Assembly: GCA_007126175.1 (NCBI GenBank)
Contig: SLBU01000004.1
Location: 1-22,129, forward strand
Length of the DNA stretch: 22,129 bases
From: Kiritimatiellia bacterium
GTDB lineage: Bacteria; Verrucomicrobiota; Kiritimatiellia; UBA8416
Direction of reading: 5' to 3'
The position numbers and the translations under genes are program-made. Positions within the stretch are counted from its first letter, which is position 1. The number at the start of each line of letters is the position of its first letter. Of the stretch, positions 9,478-16,150 are shown in pieces. The notes beneath the pieces are model-generated. The model was not told where the DNA came from and searched no databases. It saw only the letters and a list, made by a program, of their open reading frames with translations.

Positions 9478-10836
9478 ATGGAATTTCTATCCTACGATGG
9501 CAACCTGGGGGACATTGATTATCTCGACTTCATGATGCTCGACATCTATGGCAGCATCCGGTCCGTAACCTTACCGCGCTCGTACATCAGTGAAGCCGTG
9601 ATCCAGGAAGGCGTCGGTTTCGACGCCTCGAATTACGGGTTTGCGGATGTAACCCAGTCGGACATGGTGGCCATACCCGATATGCAAACGGCTTTTGTCG
9701 AGTCACGCGAGGCCGGCAAGATCCTCCATACCCTCTGTAACGTGCGTGCGATGGATGGTAGCCGTTTCGAACTTTACCCACGCACCGTCCTACTCAATGC
9801 CATGCAAGCCATGCGCAAAACCGGGGTCGCCGACGATATCAAAATGCTGATGGAACTCGAGTTCCACGTGCTCGAGGATGTCAACTACGCAACCGATTAT
9901 TCCCATTCCTATTACCGCCTGCAAAGCGCCGAGGGCATCGGACCCGATTATTACGATCTGCCACGCTTCAACATCCATCGCGGTTATCATCGCAGCTATC
10001 CCGATGACCGCTACTTCGATCTCCGTAACCGCATGGTCGATGCGCTCTGCGCAATCGGTATCCCCATTAAATATCATCACCACGAAGTCGGTGCCGCCCA
10101 GCTCGAACTCGAATTCGACTTCCTCTCCGCACCGGACGCAGCCGACAAGGTGGCCATCGCCAAATGGGTGATCCGAAATATCGCCAAGGAAAACGACGTT
10201 TTCGTGACGTTCATGCCCAAGCCGATCAACAAAACCCCCGGTAACGGCATGCATGTGCATCAATTCATGGAAAAGAACGGCCAATCCATTTTCCCGGGGG
10301 ACGAAGTCTTTGGTCTCAGCCGTACCGCCCTGCAATACAGCGCCGGCTTGCTCGAACACAGTTTGTCGGGTGCCTTGCTAGCACTATCCAATCCCAGCAC
10401 AAACTCCTTCAAGCGCCTGGTCCCGGGGTTCGAAGCTCCGATCTGCGCCAGCATGGCCAAAGCCTCGCGCGAAGCCTCGATCCGAATCCCGGGCTATCTC
10501 AAAAAGGGCTTCGAACGCATCGAATACCGCACCGGGGATGCCACGGCCAACACCCACTTCATGCTGGCAGCCATGATCCTTGCCGGCATCGACGGCATTC
10601 AGGCAAACATGGATCCCGCTACCAAAGGATTCACCTCCGCCGAAGGTGCCGAAAAACGCCGCTTCCCACTCAACCTGGATGCCGTGCTCGACGGCCTAGA
10701 CGCCGATCATGCCTTTCTGGCACCCGCCTTTCCGGAGGAACTCGTGCAGCTCTGGATTTCAATCAAGCGTGGCGAGGCCCGCCATGTGTACCATGCCCCC
10801 ACGCCCGAAGAATACGAACTCTATTTCAATGCCTGA
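9478..10836 (+). CDS. glnA: Glutamine synthetase family protein (type I)
   Basis: Glutamine synthetase joins ammonia to glutamate using ATP. The 452-residue protein carries the family signatures: FDAS (48-51, with the catalytic Asp49 equivalent), ELEFH (126-130, metal-binding Glu), EVGAAQLELEF (203-213), NGMHVHQ (256-262), NPSTNSFKRLVPGFEAP (305-321, flap Glu319), ASIRIP (333-338) and IEYRTGDATAN (348-358). The short C-terminus EEYELYFNA resembles the non-adenylylated alpha subtype, and no NLYDLP adenylylation tyrosine is seen. The loop normally reading NGSGMH is PGNGMH (254-259), replacing a conserved glutamate-contacting Asn with Pro. A divergent gamma-glutamyl ligase specificity therefore cannot be excluded. 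ATG 9478 has GGGAG (9463-9467) ten bases upstream. The gene ends 12 bp before the convergent small membrane protein gene. Confidence 0.88.
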   Translation: MEFLSYDGNLGDIDYLDFMMLDIYGSIRSVTLPRSYISEAVIQEGVGFDASNYGFADVTQSDMVAIPDMQTAFVESREAGKILHTLCNVRAMDGSRFELYPRTVLLNAMQAMRKTGVADDIKMLMELEFHVLEDVNYATDYSHSYYRLQSAEGIGPDYYDLPRFNIHRGYHRSYPDDRYFDLRNRMVDALCAIGIPIKYHHHEVGAAQLELEFDFLSAPDAADKVAIAKWVIRNIAKENDVFVTFMPKPINKTPGNGMHVHQFMEKNGQSIFPGDEVFGLSRTALQYSAGLLEHSLSGALLALSNPSTNSFKRLVPGFEAPICASMAKASREASIRIPGYLKKGFERIEYRTGDATANTHFMLAAMILAGIDGIQANMDPATKGFTSAEGAEKRRFPLNLDAVLDGLDADHAFLAPAFPEELVQLWISIKRGEARHVYHAPTPEEYELYFNA

Positions 10837-10848
10837 TGCAATGCCCGC

Positions 10849-11073
10849 TCAGCGCTCCACAAAAAGGCTGGCGATGCTCACCATGCTGAGCAGGTATAGA
10901 AATACCCCAATCAAGGCAAACCAACGCGCTTGCCTCTTGGCCACGCTGCGGGCTTCCTGCGGATCAACCCCTTTGCGCCCCAAGCGCAAAAGGGTAAAGC
11001 CGTAGCCAATCAAGGCCGCGATCAACATGACAACCAGAACAGAGATAAAACGAATCACGGAACTCTCGGGCAT
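10849..11073 (-). CDS. Small two-helix membrane protein downstream of rnfD, function unknown
   Basis: This 74-residue protein is not recognised. It has two likely membrane helices, about residues 7-29 (FISVLVVMLIAALIGYGFTLL) and 50-69 (WFALIGVFLYLLSMVSIASL). They are joined by a basic, polar loop (LGRKGVDPQEARSVAKRQAR) that would face the cytoplasm by the positive-inside rule. A strong GGGAGGTG ribosome site sits just upstream of ATG 11073, which supports real translation. It starts 47 bp after the rnfD stop on the same strand, so it is probably co-transcribed with rnfD and might be an accessory of that membrane protein. The link rests on position alone. Confidence 0.7.
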   Translation of the reverse strand: MPESSVIRFISVLVVMLIAALIGYGFTLLRLGRKGVDPQEARSVAKRQARWFALIGVFLYLLSMVSIASLFVER

Positions 11074-11120
11074 TTCGACACCTCCCTAACAATAGAAAAA
11101 TCTTGCAACATCCACCGATC

Positions 11121-12065
11121 TTAGCGTTTACGAACAGGTTTGAACCACTTATCCAGTAACGGAACCGTCACGTTCATGATCAGCACACCAAACGTTGTGC
11201 CTTCCGTAAATTCATAGGCACCCGGTGTCTGCCAGCCCCATAGCCGCATCCCCATCACAATCAAACCAAAACCAGCACCAAACAACAACTGGCCTTTCGG
11301 ATACTTCGGCGAGGTCATCGGATCGGTCGCCATAAAGAACCCACCAAACAATAGACTGCCCGCAAACAGATGGAACCACGGACTATGCCCCAACACCAAC
11401 GCTGCCAACAGGACAACCGCGAAAGCGGCAATCGAAATCCGCCAGCGTAGCCACCCCCGATAAAGCAGATAGGAGGCACCGAGTAACAGCATCAAGGCCG
11501 AGATCTCGCCAATCGTGCCGGGAAGCCGACCGAGAAACATATCCACGAGCGGAGTCCCCGAAAAACCCATTGCCTGCATCTCCTCCAGCGCCGCAGCCGT
11601 ATGCCCATGCTCCCGCAGTACCTCAAGCGGCGTCGCACGCGTAACCAAATCCACGGGCTGCACCAGAAGCGGAGCGGCCGCATCGGCCGGCTGCCGCCAC
11701 GGCAAAATCGAATCAGGAAAAACAAACAAATAAAACAAACGCCCGAACAACATCGGATTAAACAAATTCTTACCCAACCCGCCCAGCAATTGCTTGCCTA
11801 CGATAATCCCAAAAGCAGCCGAAACCCCGATTGCATAAAGCGGGGTCGATACCGAAACCGCCAACGAAAGCAGTAGCCCCGTGATCGCCGCACTCCCATC
11901 CTTGATCTTGACGGCCTGCCCGGTCAGCTTTTGATAAATCGCCTCTGCCAACATCGCCGAGGCAATCCCGGTGATCATCATCAATGCAGCCCGCAACCGA
12001 TACGCATAAATGGCATAGATCGCAATCGGCGCGAGTGCCGTGAGCATCCCGTACATCATCTTCAT
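11121..12065 (-). CDS. rnfD: Electron transport complex subunit RnfD-like (RnfD/NqrB family membrane protein)
   Basis: RnfD is a flavinylated membrane subunit of the Rnf complex, which couples ferredoxin:NAD+ electron transfer to ion pumping. The 314-residue protein is mostly transmembrane helices and carries family motifs: KDGSAAITGLLLSL (55-68), GKQLLGGLGKNLFNP (90-104), ATDPMTSPKYPKG (246-258) and FGAGFGLIVMGMRLWGW (262-278). The expected covalent FMN site, usually a D..SGAT-type motif, appears as DLVTRAT (139-145). Thr145 is kept but the Gly is replaced by Arg. Length favours RnfD over the longer NqrB. ATG 12065 follows a GAGGAGGGG ribosome site. rnfC, rnfG, rnfE, rnfA and rnfB are not next to it, so it is isolated from the usual operon. 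A lone NqrB/RnfD-family protein with another partner is the main alternative. Confidence 0.88.
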   Translation of the reverse strand: MKMMYGMLTALAPIAIYAIYAYRLRAALMMITGIASAMLAEAIYQKLTGQAVKIKDGSAAITGLLLSLAVSVSTPLYAIGVSAAFGIIVGKQLLGGLGKNLFNPMLFGRLFYLFVFPDSILPWRQPADAAAPLLVQPVDLVTRATPLEVLREHGHTAAALEEMQAMGFSGTPLVDMFLGRLPGTIGEISALMLLLGASYLLYRGWLRWRISIAAFAVVLLAALVLGHSPWFHLFAGSLLFGGFFMATDPMTSPKYPKGQLLFGAGFGLIVMGMRLWGWQTPGAYEFTEGTTFGVLIMNVTVPLLDKWFKPVRKR

Positions 12066-12106
12066 AAACCAGTCCCCTCCTCAGTATGCATGACAATCTT
12101 GATCAT

Positions 12107-12135
12107 GTAATACCAGATTCAACAATGGCAGGCAA
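12107..12135 (-). promoter_or_regulatory. Likely promoter of the rnfD transcription unit
   Basis: On the minus strand TTGCCT (12135-12130) and TATTAC (12112-12107) are spaced by 17 bp and lie about 42 bp before the rnfD start codon. Each hexamer matches four of six sigma-70 consensus bases. It is a reasonable candidate but unproven. Confidence 0.38.
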
Positions 12136-12231
12136 CTATTTATCGTGGCACAGCACATCATAATTGACTATAGGGCATTCGATGCGTTTGCCCTGAGTGA
12201 ATGGTTGGATTCATTTTGCCCTGTCACACTG

Positions 12232-12354
12232 CTACCCAGTCACCTTGCCACCCTCCGCGATGCTGATTTCTTCGGGGGTGAGGTGGTAGAGCTTATAGAC
12301 GAGGTGGCCGATTCGGGTTTCGAGGGGCTGGACGGCGGCGGTGGGATCGGCTTG
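12232..12354 (-). pseudogene. Relic of the C-terminal tail of a restriction-modification methylase
   Basis: A 40-codon minus-strand segment ends in TAG (12234-12232) and is preceded in frame by another stop (12357-12355), so it has no start of its own. Its sequence includes ETRIGHLVYKLYHLTPEEIS (about residues 12-31), then IAEGG. This resembles the extreme C-terminus of many type IIG/Eco57I-like and N-6 adenine methylase proteins (a pattern like ID.LVY.LYGLT.EEI.IVEG). Nothing upstream in any frame continues such a gene. I infer a decayed remnant; chance resemblance in so short a piece is possible. Confidence 0.5.
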
Positions 12355-12379
12355 CTAGCCAGTAACTCCATTGTTTTGT

Positions 12380-12505
12380 AGGCTGTTTTCGCCGAAAGCA
12401 GCCTCGCGCGTTGATCGCGCACAGCCAGCCCGTGAAAAGCCCCTAGGACACTCTACGGACACCACATGCTCCACACACGCACCAGCCGCGCTTTCGGCGA
12501 AAGCG
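12380..12505. repeat. Cluster of three hairpins, two sharing an inverted 13-bp core
   Basis: Hairpin 1 pairs 12380-12390 (AGGCTGTTTTC) with 12394-12404 (GAAAGCAGCCT), with one wobble and a 3-base loop. Hairpin 2 pairs GCGCG (12406-12410) with CGCGC (12416-12420). Hairpin 3 pairs CGCTTTC (12489-12495) with GAAAGCG (12499-12505). The 13-mer TTTCGCCGAAAGC at 12387-12399 recurs exactly inverted at 12490-12502. No T-tract follows, so these are not classical terminators. The layout recalls paired REP-like dispersed repeats or a structured RNA element. Confidence 0.55.
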
Positions 12506-12555
12506 GGCTACATAAGGATCAAAATTGACCCACCAGACTTCAGATCTCTCACGCA

Positions 12556-13560
12556 TCAGTAATTTTCATTATGGCGCGAGTGGGCAGCATCGCCGAGCGC
12601 TACGCGCACATGGTGATCCGCGGCACATTGCAGGAGTTGGGAACGGCGGACACTATATCCGCCCTTAGGCGCCCAAGCCAGATAGGCGAGTACCCCACCG
12701 GTAGCGATATGTTCCCGATAGCGCGCCACAGGGTCATCCTCCGGAGCCACAACATACTTTTCGCCATCGCGACGGGCGTAGCGCTCCAAAATCGGCTGCA
12801 TGCCTTGGCCCCCTTCGTAAAGGATCGTGTCCGCCTTTCCAAGCAGACGAACCTGCCGAACCGTTAGCGCATCTGGATCAAAAGAGTGCACTGCCACAAA
12901 ATGAAATGCCTGCAAGGCGGTTTGACGGCAAGCATGCGCAAGGGCGGCCTGAAACCAGCTCTCCGCTGCTTCCGGCTCCCCGCGCTCCAGCATCCGACCC
13001 ACCGGCCCCCGAATCACGCGTTCCCAGAACAAACGCCGACTTTGTACATCCGGCAGCGCGCTGCGAACCGATGGCGTATGCGACTGTAGAAACCCCGTTA
13101 GCGCTAGGATCCCTTCCGGCAACATTTGCTCAAAATCCTGCTTCAGCAGACGCGCCAAAACCGGTGACGTCCCCCCGGTCGATATCGCAACCTGCAAAGG
13201 ACCTCGACGGATCATCGCCGGAAAAATGAAATCACACAGCGGCGGATTGTCGACAACATTGATCCAGACGCCCGCAACCTTGGCGTCGGCCGCAATCTGT
13301 TCGCCCAACGCCGCGTCTCCCGTCGCTGCAACCACCAGATTGCAGTCCTCCAAGAGTGCGGCCCTGTACGGTTGCTGCAGGAGGCAACAAGCATAGCGCT
13401 GTGCCAATGCTCGCACCCCCTCGCTGAACGCCAAGGCGACAATCGTGACCCTGGCGCCCGAGGCGGCTAGGGTCTCGAGCTTGGCAGCCGCAATGCTCCC
13501 ACCCCCCACCAGCAATACCCGCAGCCGGTCTCCAACCATAAAAAAAGGAAAATACGCCAT
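12556..13560 (-). CDS. Siroheme synthase-like: precorrin-2 dehydrogenase/ferrochelatase with a truncated methyltransferase remnant
   Basis: The first ~215 residues match the CysG N-terminal (Met8-like) half, which oxidises precorrin-2 with NAD+ and inserts iron to give siroheme for sulfite and nitrite reductases. Visible features are the nucleotide-binding LLVGGGSIAAAKLETL (17-32), the catalytic-type Asp in NVVDNPP (about 100-106) and STGGTSPVLARLL (about 122-134). After a linker, residues ~222 onward follow the start of the CysG uroporphyrinogen-III methyltransferase domain: HFVAVHSFDPDALTVRQVRL, then DTILYEG and RDGEKYVV. However, the SAM-binding GAGPGDP loop is lost (VHSFDPD) and the domain ends about 110 residues in, where CysG continues for ~130 more. 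This half should be inactive. ATG 13560 (MAYFPFFMVG) aligns with CysG. GTG 13608, with an AGG-like site, is an alternative start giving 350 residues. The frame is open; truncation is at its own stop. Confidence 0.85.
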   Translation of the reverse strand: MAYFPFFMVGDRLRVLLVGGGSIAAAKLETLAASGARVTIVALAFSEGVRALAQRYACCLLQQPYRAALLEDCNLVVAATGDAALGEQIAADAKVAGVWINVVDNPPLCDFIFPAMIRRGPLQVAISTGGTSPVLARLLKQDFEQMLPEGILALTGFLQSHTPSVRSALPDVQSRRLFWERVIRGPVGRMLERGEPEAAESWFQAALAHACRQTALQAFHFVAVHSFDPDALTVRQVRLLGKADTILYEGGQGMQPILERYARRDGEKYVVAPEDDPVARYREHIATGGVLAYLAWAPKGGYSVRRSQLLQCAADHHVRVALGDAAHSRHNENY

Positions 13561-13646
13561 ATCGTTACACTCGCAATTCTTCCCGAACCATGCCATATCG
13601 ATCGCCACGAAACAACCTGCAAATCACGGGTTCCCCATTTCCAGAC

Positions 13647-13652
13647 TTGACA
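13647..13652 (+). promoter_or_regulatory. Perfect TTGACA hexamer, possible -35 of the sugar operon
   Basis: TTGACA lies about 135 bp before the first gene of the plus-strand operon. No good -10 follows at 16-18 bp (ATGCTT at 17), although TTTACA with a preceding TG occurs at 13674-13679. The promoter must lie somewhere in 13561-13784, so this is only a candidate element. Confidence 0.22.
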
Positions 13653-13681
13653 TAACCCCGTAAGACATGATGCTTTACAAC

Positions 13682-13726
13682 GCCTGCTTGCAGGCAGAAT
13701 CAGGCGCGTGCGGATGGCAACCCGCA
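13682..13726. repeat. Two adjacent inverted repeats in the leader of the sugar operon
   Basis: GCCTGC (13682-13687) and GCAGGC (13690-13695) are a perfect palindrome with a 2-bp centre. TGCGG (13709-13713) and CCGCA (13722-13726) form a second hairpin with an 8-base loop. Both lie in the 224-bp divergent region between the siroheme synthase gene and the operon, 60-100 bp before ATG 13785. They could be an operator or leader-RNA structure. I do not recognise a known riboswitch. Confidence 0.35.
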
Positions 13727-13784
13727 TACGTCGCGGGGCGTAACCGATTACTATGCAATGGTAAACAGAAGCACAAGGAACTGC

Positions 13785-15104
13785 ATGGATACCCAGAAAG
13801 TCGTTCAATCGATCCAGAACAAAGAAGCGCGTATCGGCATCATAGGACTCGGCTATGTGGGGCTCCCCCTCCTGCTCGAATTTGCCAAGGCCGGCTTTCC
13901 CGTGGCAGGATTCGATGTCGACAGCACCAAAACCGAGCAAATCGCTTTCGGCAAATCCTATATCCGCCACATACCTTCCAGCGCCATAAAGCAACATCTG
14001 ACCGATAATCCGGCAAGCTTCTGTACCACCGATTTTTCCAGAATCACGGAATGCCAAGCCCTTCTCATATGCGTACCCACCCCGCTCACAGCGCATCGCG
14101 ACCCGGATTTATCGTATGTGTTGCAAACCGGCGAACAGATCGCCCCCTATCTGCAAGCCGGTCAAATCGTGACTCTCGAATCCACAACCTATCCGGGCAC
14201 CACGGAAGAGGAATTGCTCCCGGTCCTCGAAAAGGGCAGCAACCTCAAAGCCGGCAAGGATTTCTACCTGGCCTATTCGCCCGAGCGTGAAGACCCTAAT
14301 AACAAGGACTTTTCGACCGCCACGATCCCCAAGGTCGTCGGCGGCCTCGACGCAGACTCCCTGGCCGTCGCAACCGCCCTGTATAGCGCAGTCATCTGCG
14401 AACTCGTACCCGTCTCCAACTGCCGTACCGCCGAAGCAGCCAAACTCATGGAAAACATTTTCCGCTGCGTCAATATTGCCCTTGTCAATGAACTCAAAAT
14501 CGTGTTCACCGCCATGAAGATTGATATTTGGGAAGTGATCCGGGCCGCAGCAACCAAACCCTTTGGTTTCATGCCGTTCTATCCAGGGCCCGGTCTGGGC
14601 GGACACTGCATCCCCATCGATCCGTTTTACCTCACTTGGAAAGCCAAGGAGTACGGCATTGCCTCGCGTTTTATCGAACTGGCAGGCGAAGTGAACACCA
14701 GCATGCCTTCGTATGTGATCCAACGCACCATGCTGGCACTCAACCAGGATGGCAAACCCTTACGGGGTAGCCGGATCGTGCTCCTGGGCCTCGCCTATAA
14801 GAAAAATGTCGATGATGATCGCGAAAGCCCCACCTACGCAATCTGGGAACAACTCCTCGAACATGGTGCCCTCGTGTCGTACCACGACCCCTATTGTCCG
14901 GTCGTGCGCCCCAGTCGTGAACACGGACACTTTGCCGGTGTCGCCAGCATTTCCATCGACCAAGTGAATGCCGAGAATTTTGATGTCGCTATCATCACCA
15001 CCGGCCATGACAACATTGATCACGATGCCATCGCCAAGCGGCTGCCACTGGTCGTCGATACGCGGGGTGTTTGCACACCCGCCCCCAACGTTCACCAAGC
15101 CTGA
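13785..15104 (+). CDS. Nucleotide-sugar 6-dehydrogenase (UDP-GlcNAc/UDP-glucose dehydrogenase family)
   Basis: This enzyme oxidises C6 of a UDP-sugar with two NAD+ to the uronic acid. The 439-residue protein has the Rossmann motif GIIGLGYVGLPL (18-29), the middle-domain motif AAKLMENIFRCVNIALVNE (218-236) and the catalytic Cys275 in GPGLGGHCIPIDPFY (268-282). The stretches LESTTYPGTTEE (131-142) and FYLAYSPEREDP (160-171) are most like the WbpA/TviB branch acting on UDP-N-acetylhexosamine. UDP-glucose as substrate would fit the next gene (UDP-glucuronate epimerase) better, so the substrate is left open. The start ATG 13785 has AAGGA (13775-13779) five bases upstream; ATG 13758 in the same frame lacks such a site. 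It is the first gene of a six-gene operon and is divergent from the siroheme synthase gene. Confidence 0.9.
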   Translation: MDTQKVVQSIQNKEARIGIIGLGYVGLPLLLEFAKAGFPVAGFDVDSTKTEQIAFGKSYIRHIPSSAIKQHLTDNPASFCTTDFSRITECQALLICVPTPLTAHRDPDLSYVLQTGEQIAPYLQAGQIVTLESTTYPGTTEEELLPVLEKGSNLKAGKDFYLAYSPEREDPNNKDFSTATIPKVVGGLDADSLAVATALYSAVICELVPVSNCRTAEAAKLMENIFRCVNIALVNELKIVFTAMKIDIWEVIRAAATKPFGFMPFYPGPGLGGHCIPIDPFYLTWKAKEYGIASRFIELAGEVNTSMPSYVIQRTMLALNQDGKPLRGSRIVLLGLAYKKNVDDDRESPTYAIWEQLLEHGALVSYHDPYCPVVRPSREHGHFAGVASISIDQVNAENFDVAIITTGHDNIDHDAIAKRLPLVVDTRGVCTPAPNVHQA

Positions 15105-15142
15105 TACGTACCAAGCCTGCACACCCCGGAGATACACTACAC

Positions 15143-16141
15143 ATGAAAATATTGATCACTGGAACCGCCGGATTCATCGGCATGCATCTGGCGCATCGCC
15201 TCTTGGATGCCGGGCACACCATCGTTGGGATCGATAACTTCAACGATTACTATGACGTCAGCCTTAAGGAAAATCGCCACGCCACCCTCGCCAAACGCGA
15301 GGGCTACACCGGTATCCGTGTGGATCTTTGCGACCGGGACGGATTGGACCAATGCTTCGAGGAGCAGCAGGTCGAGCGTGTCTGCAATCTTGCTGCCCAA
15401 GCCGGCGTGCGCTATTCCCTCACGCACCCCCATGCCTATCAGGAAAGTAACCTGCAAGGATTCTTGAACATTCTCGAATGCTGCCGACATCATAGCGTGC
15501 AACGCCTCGTCTACGCCTCAAGTTCCAGTGTCTACGGGGGAAACACCAAACTCCCCTTCAGTGAGTCCGATACCGTCGATGCCCCTGTCAGCCTCTACGC
15601 CGCCACCAAGAAAGCCAATGAACTCATGGCCCATTGCTACACCCATCTCTATGGACTCCAAACGATCGGACTGCGCTTCTTTACTGTCTATGGCCCCTGG
15701 GGACGCCCCGATATGGCCATGTGGCTCTTCACCAAGGCCATGCTCGAAGAACGCCCCATCAAGGTATTCAACCATGGCAACATGCAGCGCGATTTCACCT
15801 ATATCGATGATATCATCTCCGGCGTGGAACGCAGCCTCCTGCAGGATCACAGCCTCGAAAAATACGAGATCTTCAACATCGGAAATCACCGCAGCGAAAA
15901 CCTCCTGGAAATGATCGATCTGCTTTCACAGAGTCTGGGCTGTACCCCGCAGATGCAAATGTTACCCATGCAACCCGGCGATGTTCCGGCAACCTATGCC
16001 GACATCACCCGTATCCAGCAAAAACTCGGTTTTGCCCCGACCACCACCATCGCGCAAGGCATTCCCCGCTTTGTCGATTGGTTTCTCGCCTATCACAACC
16101 TTCGCGCCGCGCAAGCCGACGACGCGGGCACAACAAGATAG
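15143..16141 (+). CDS. UDP-glucuronate 4-epimerase-like NAD-dependent epimerase
   Basis: This extended short-chain dehydrogenase, 332 residues, interconverts UDP-glucuronate and UDP-galacturonate in its closest known relatives (LpsL, CapI, plant GAE). Sequence features are the NAD-binding GTAGFIG (7-13), IDNFNDYYDVSLK (30-42), which is typical of this subgroup, SSSSVYGG (126-133), the catalytic YAATK (152-156; Tyr152, Lys156), LRFFTVYGPWGRPDMA (177-192) and RDFTYIDDI (216-224). The last two are strong markers of UDP-glucuronate 4-epimerases. ATG 15143 is chosen because MKILITG begins the Rossmann fold; GGAG at 15128-15131 is the ribosome site. It sits 38 bp after the dehydrogenase gene and its stop touches the GAGG site of the next gene, so it is part of the same operon and probably consumes the dehydrogenase product. 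Confidence 0.9.
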   Translation: MKILITGTAGFIGMHLAHRLLDAGHTIVGIDNFNDYYDVSLKENRHATLAKREGYTGIRVDLCDRDGLDQCFEEQQVERVCNLAAQAGVRYSLTHPHAYQESNLQGFLNILECCRHHSVQRLVYASSSSVYGGNTKLPFSESDTVDAPVSLYAATKKANELMAHCYTHLYGLQTIGLRFFTVYGPWGRPDMAMWLFTKAMLEERPIKVFNHGNMQRDFTYIDDIISGVERSLLQDHSLEKYEIFNIGNHRSENLLEMIDLLSQSLGCTPQMQMLPMQPGDVPATYADITRIQQKLGFAPTTTIAQGIPRFVDWFLAYHNLRAAQADDAGTTR

Positions 16142-16150
16142 AGGCTCAAT

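Larger units (their letters stand above)
12066..12555. other. 490-bp region without an intact gene
   Basis: Between rnfD and the siroheme synthase gene, both on the minus strand, there is no convincing coding sequence. A 78-codon plus-strand frame (12145-12381) has low-complexity Gly/Asp-rich sequence and is better explained as the reverse of a methylase-tail relic. The region contains a probable rnfD promoter, that relic (12232-12354) and a cluster of hairpins (12380-12505). The mixture looks like the scar of a lost or passing element rather than ordinary spacer. Confidence 0.6.

Noticed and set aside
12145..12381. Plus-strand 78-codon frame in the gene-poor region
   Set aside because: Its middle is the exact antisense, in register, of the methylase-tail relic; no ribosome site and a low-complexity tail.
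13561..13784. Riboswitch in the divergent region
   Set aside because: Small hairpins are present, but I could not match the sequence to cobalamin, SAM, c-di-GMP or JUMPstart-type consensus elements.
13467..14096. Minus-strand 209-codon frame crossing the divergent region
   Set aside because: It overlaps both the siroheme synthase and the dehydrogenase genes out of frame; both real genes have clear motifs.
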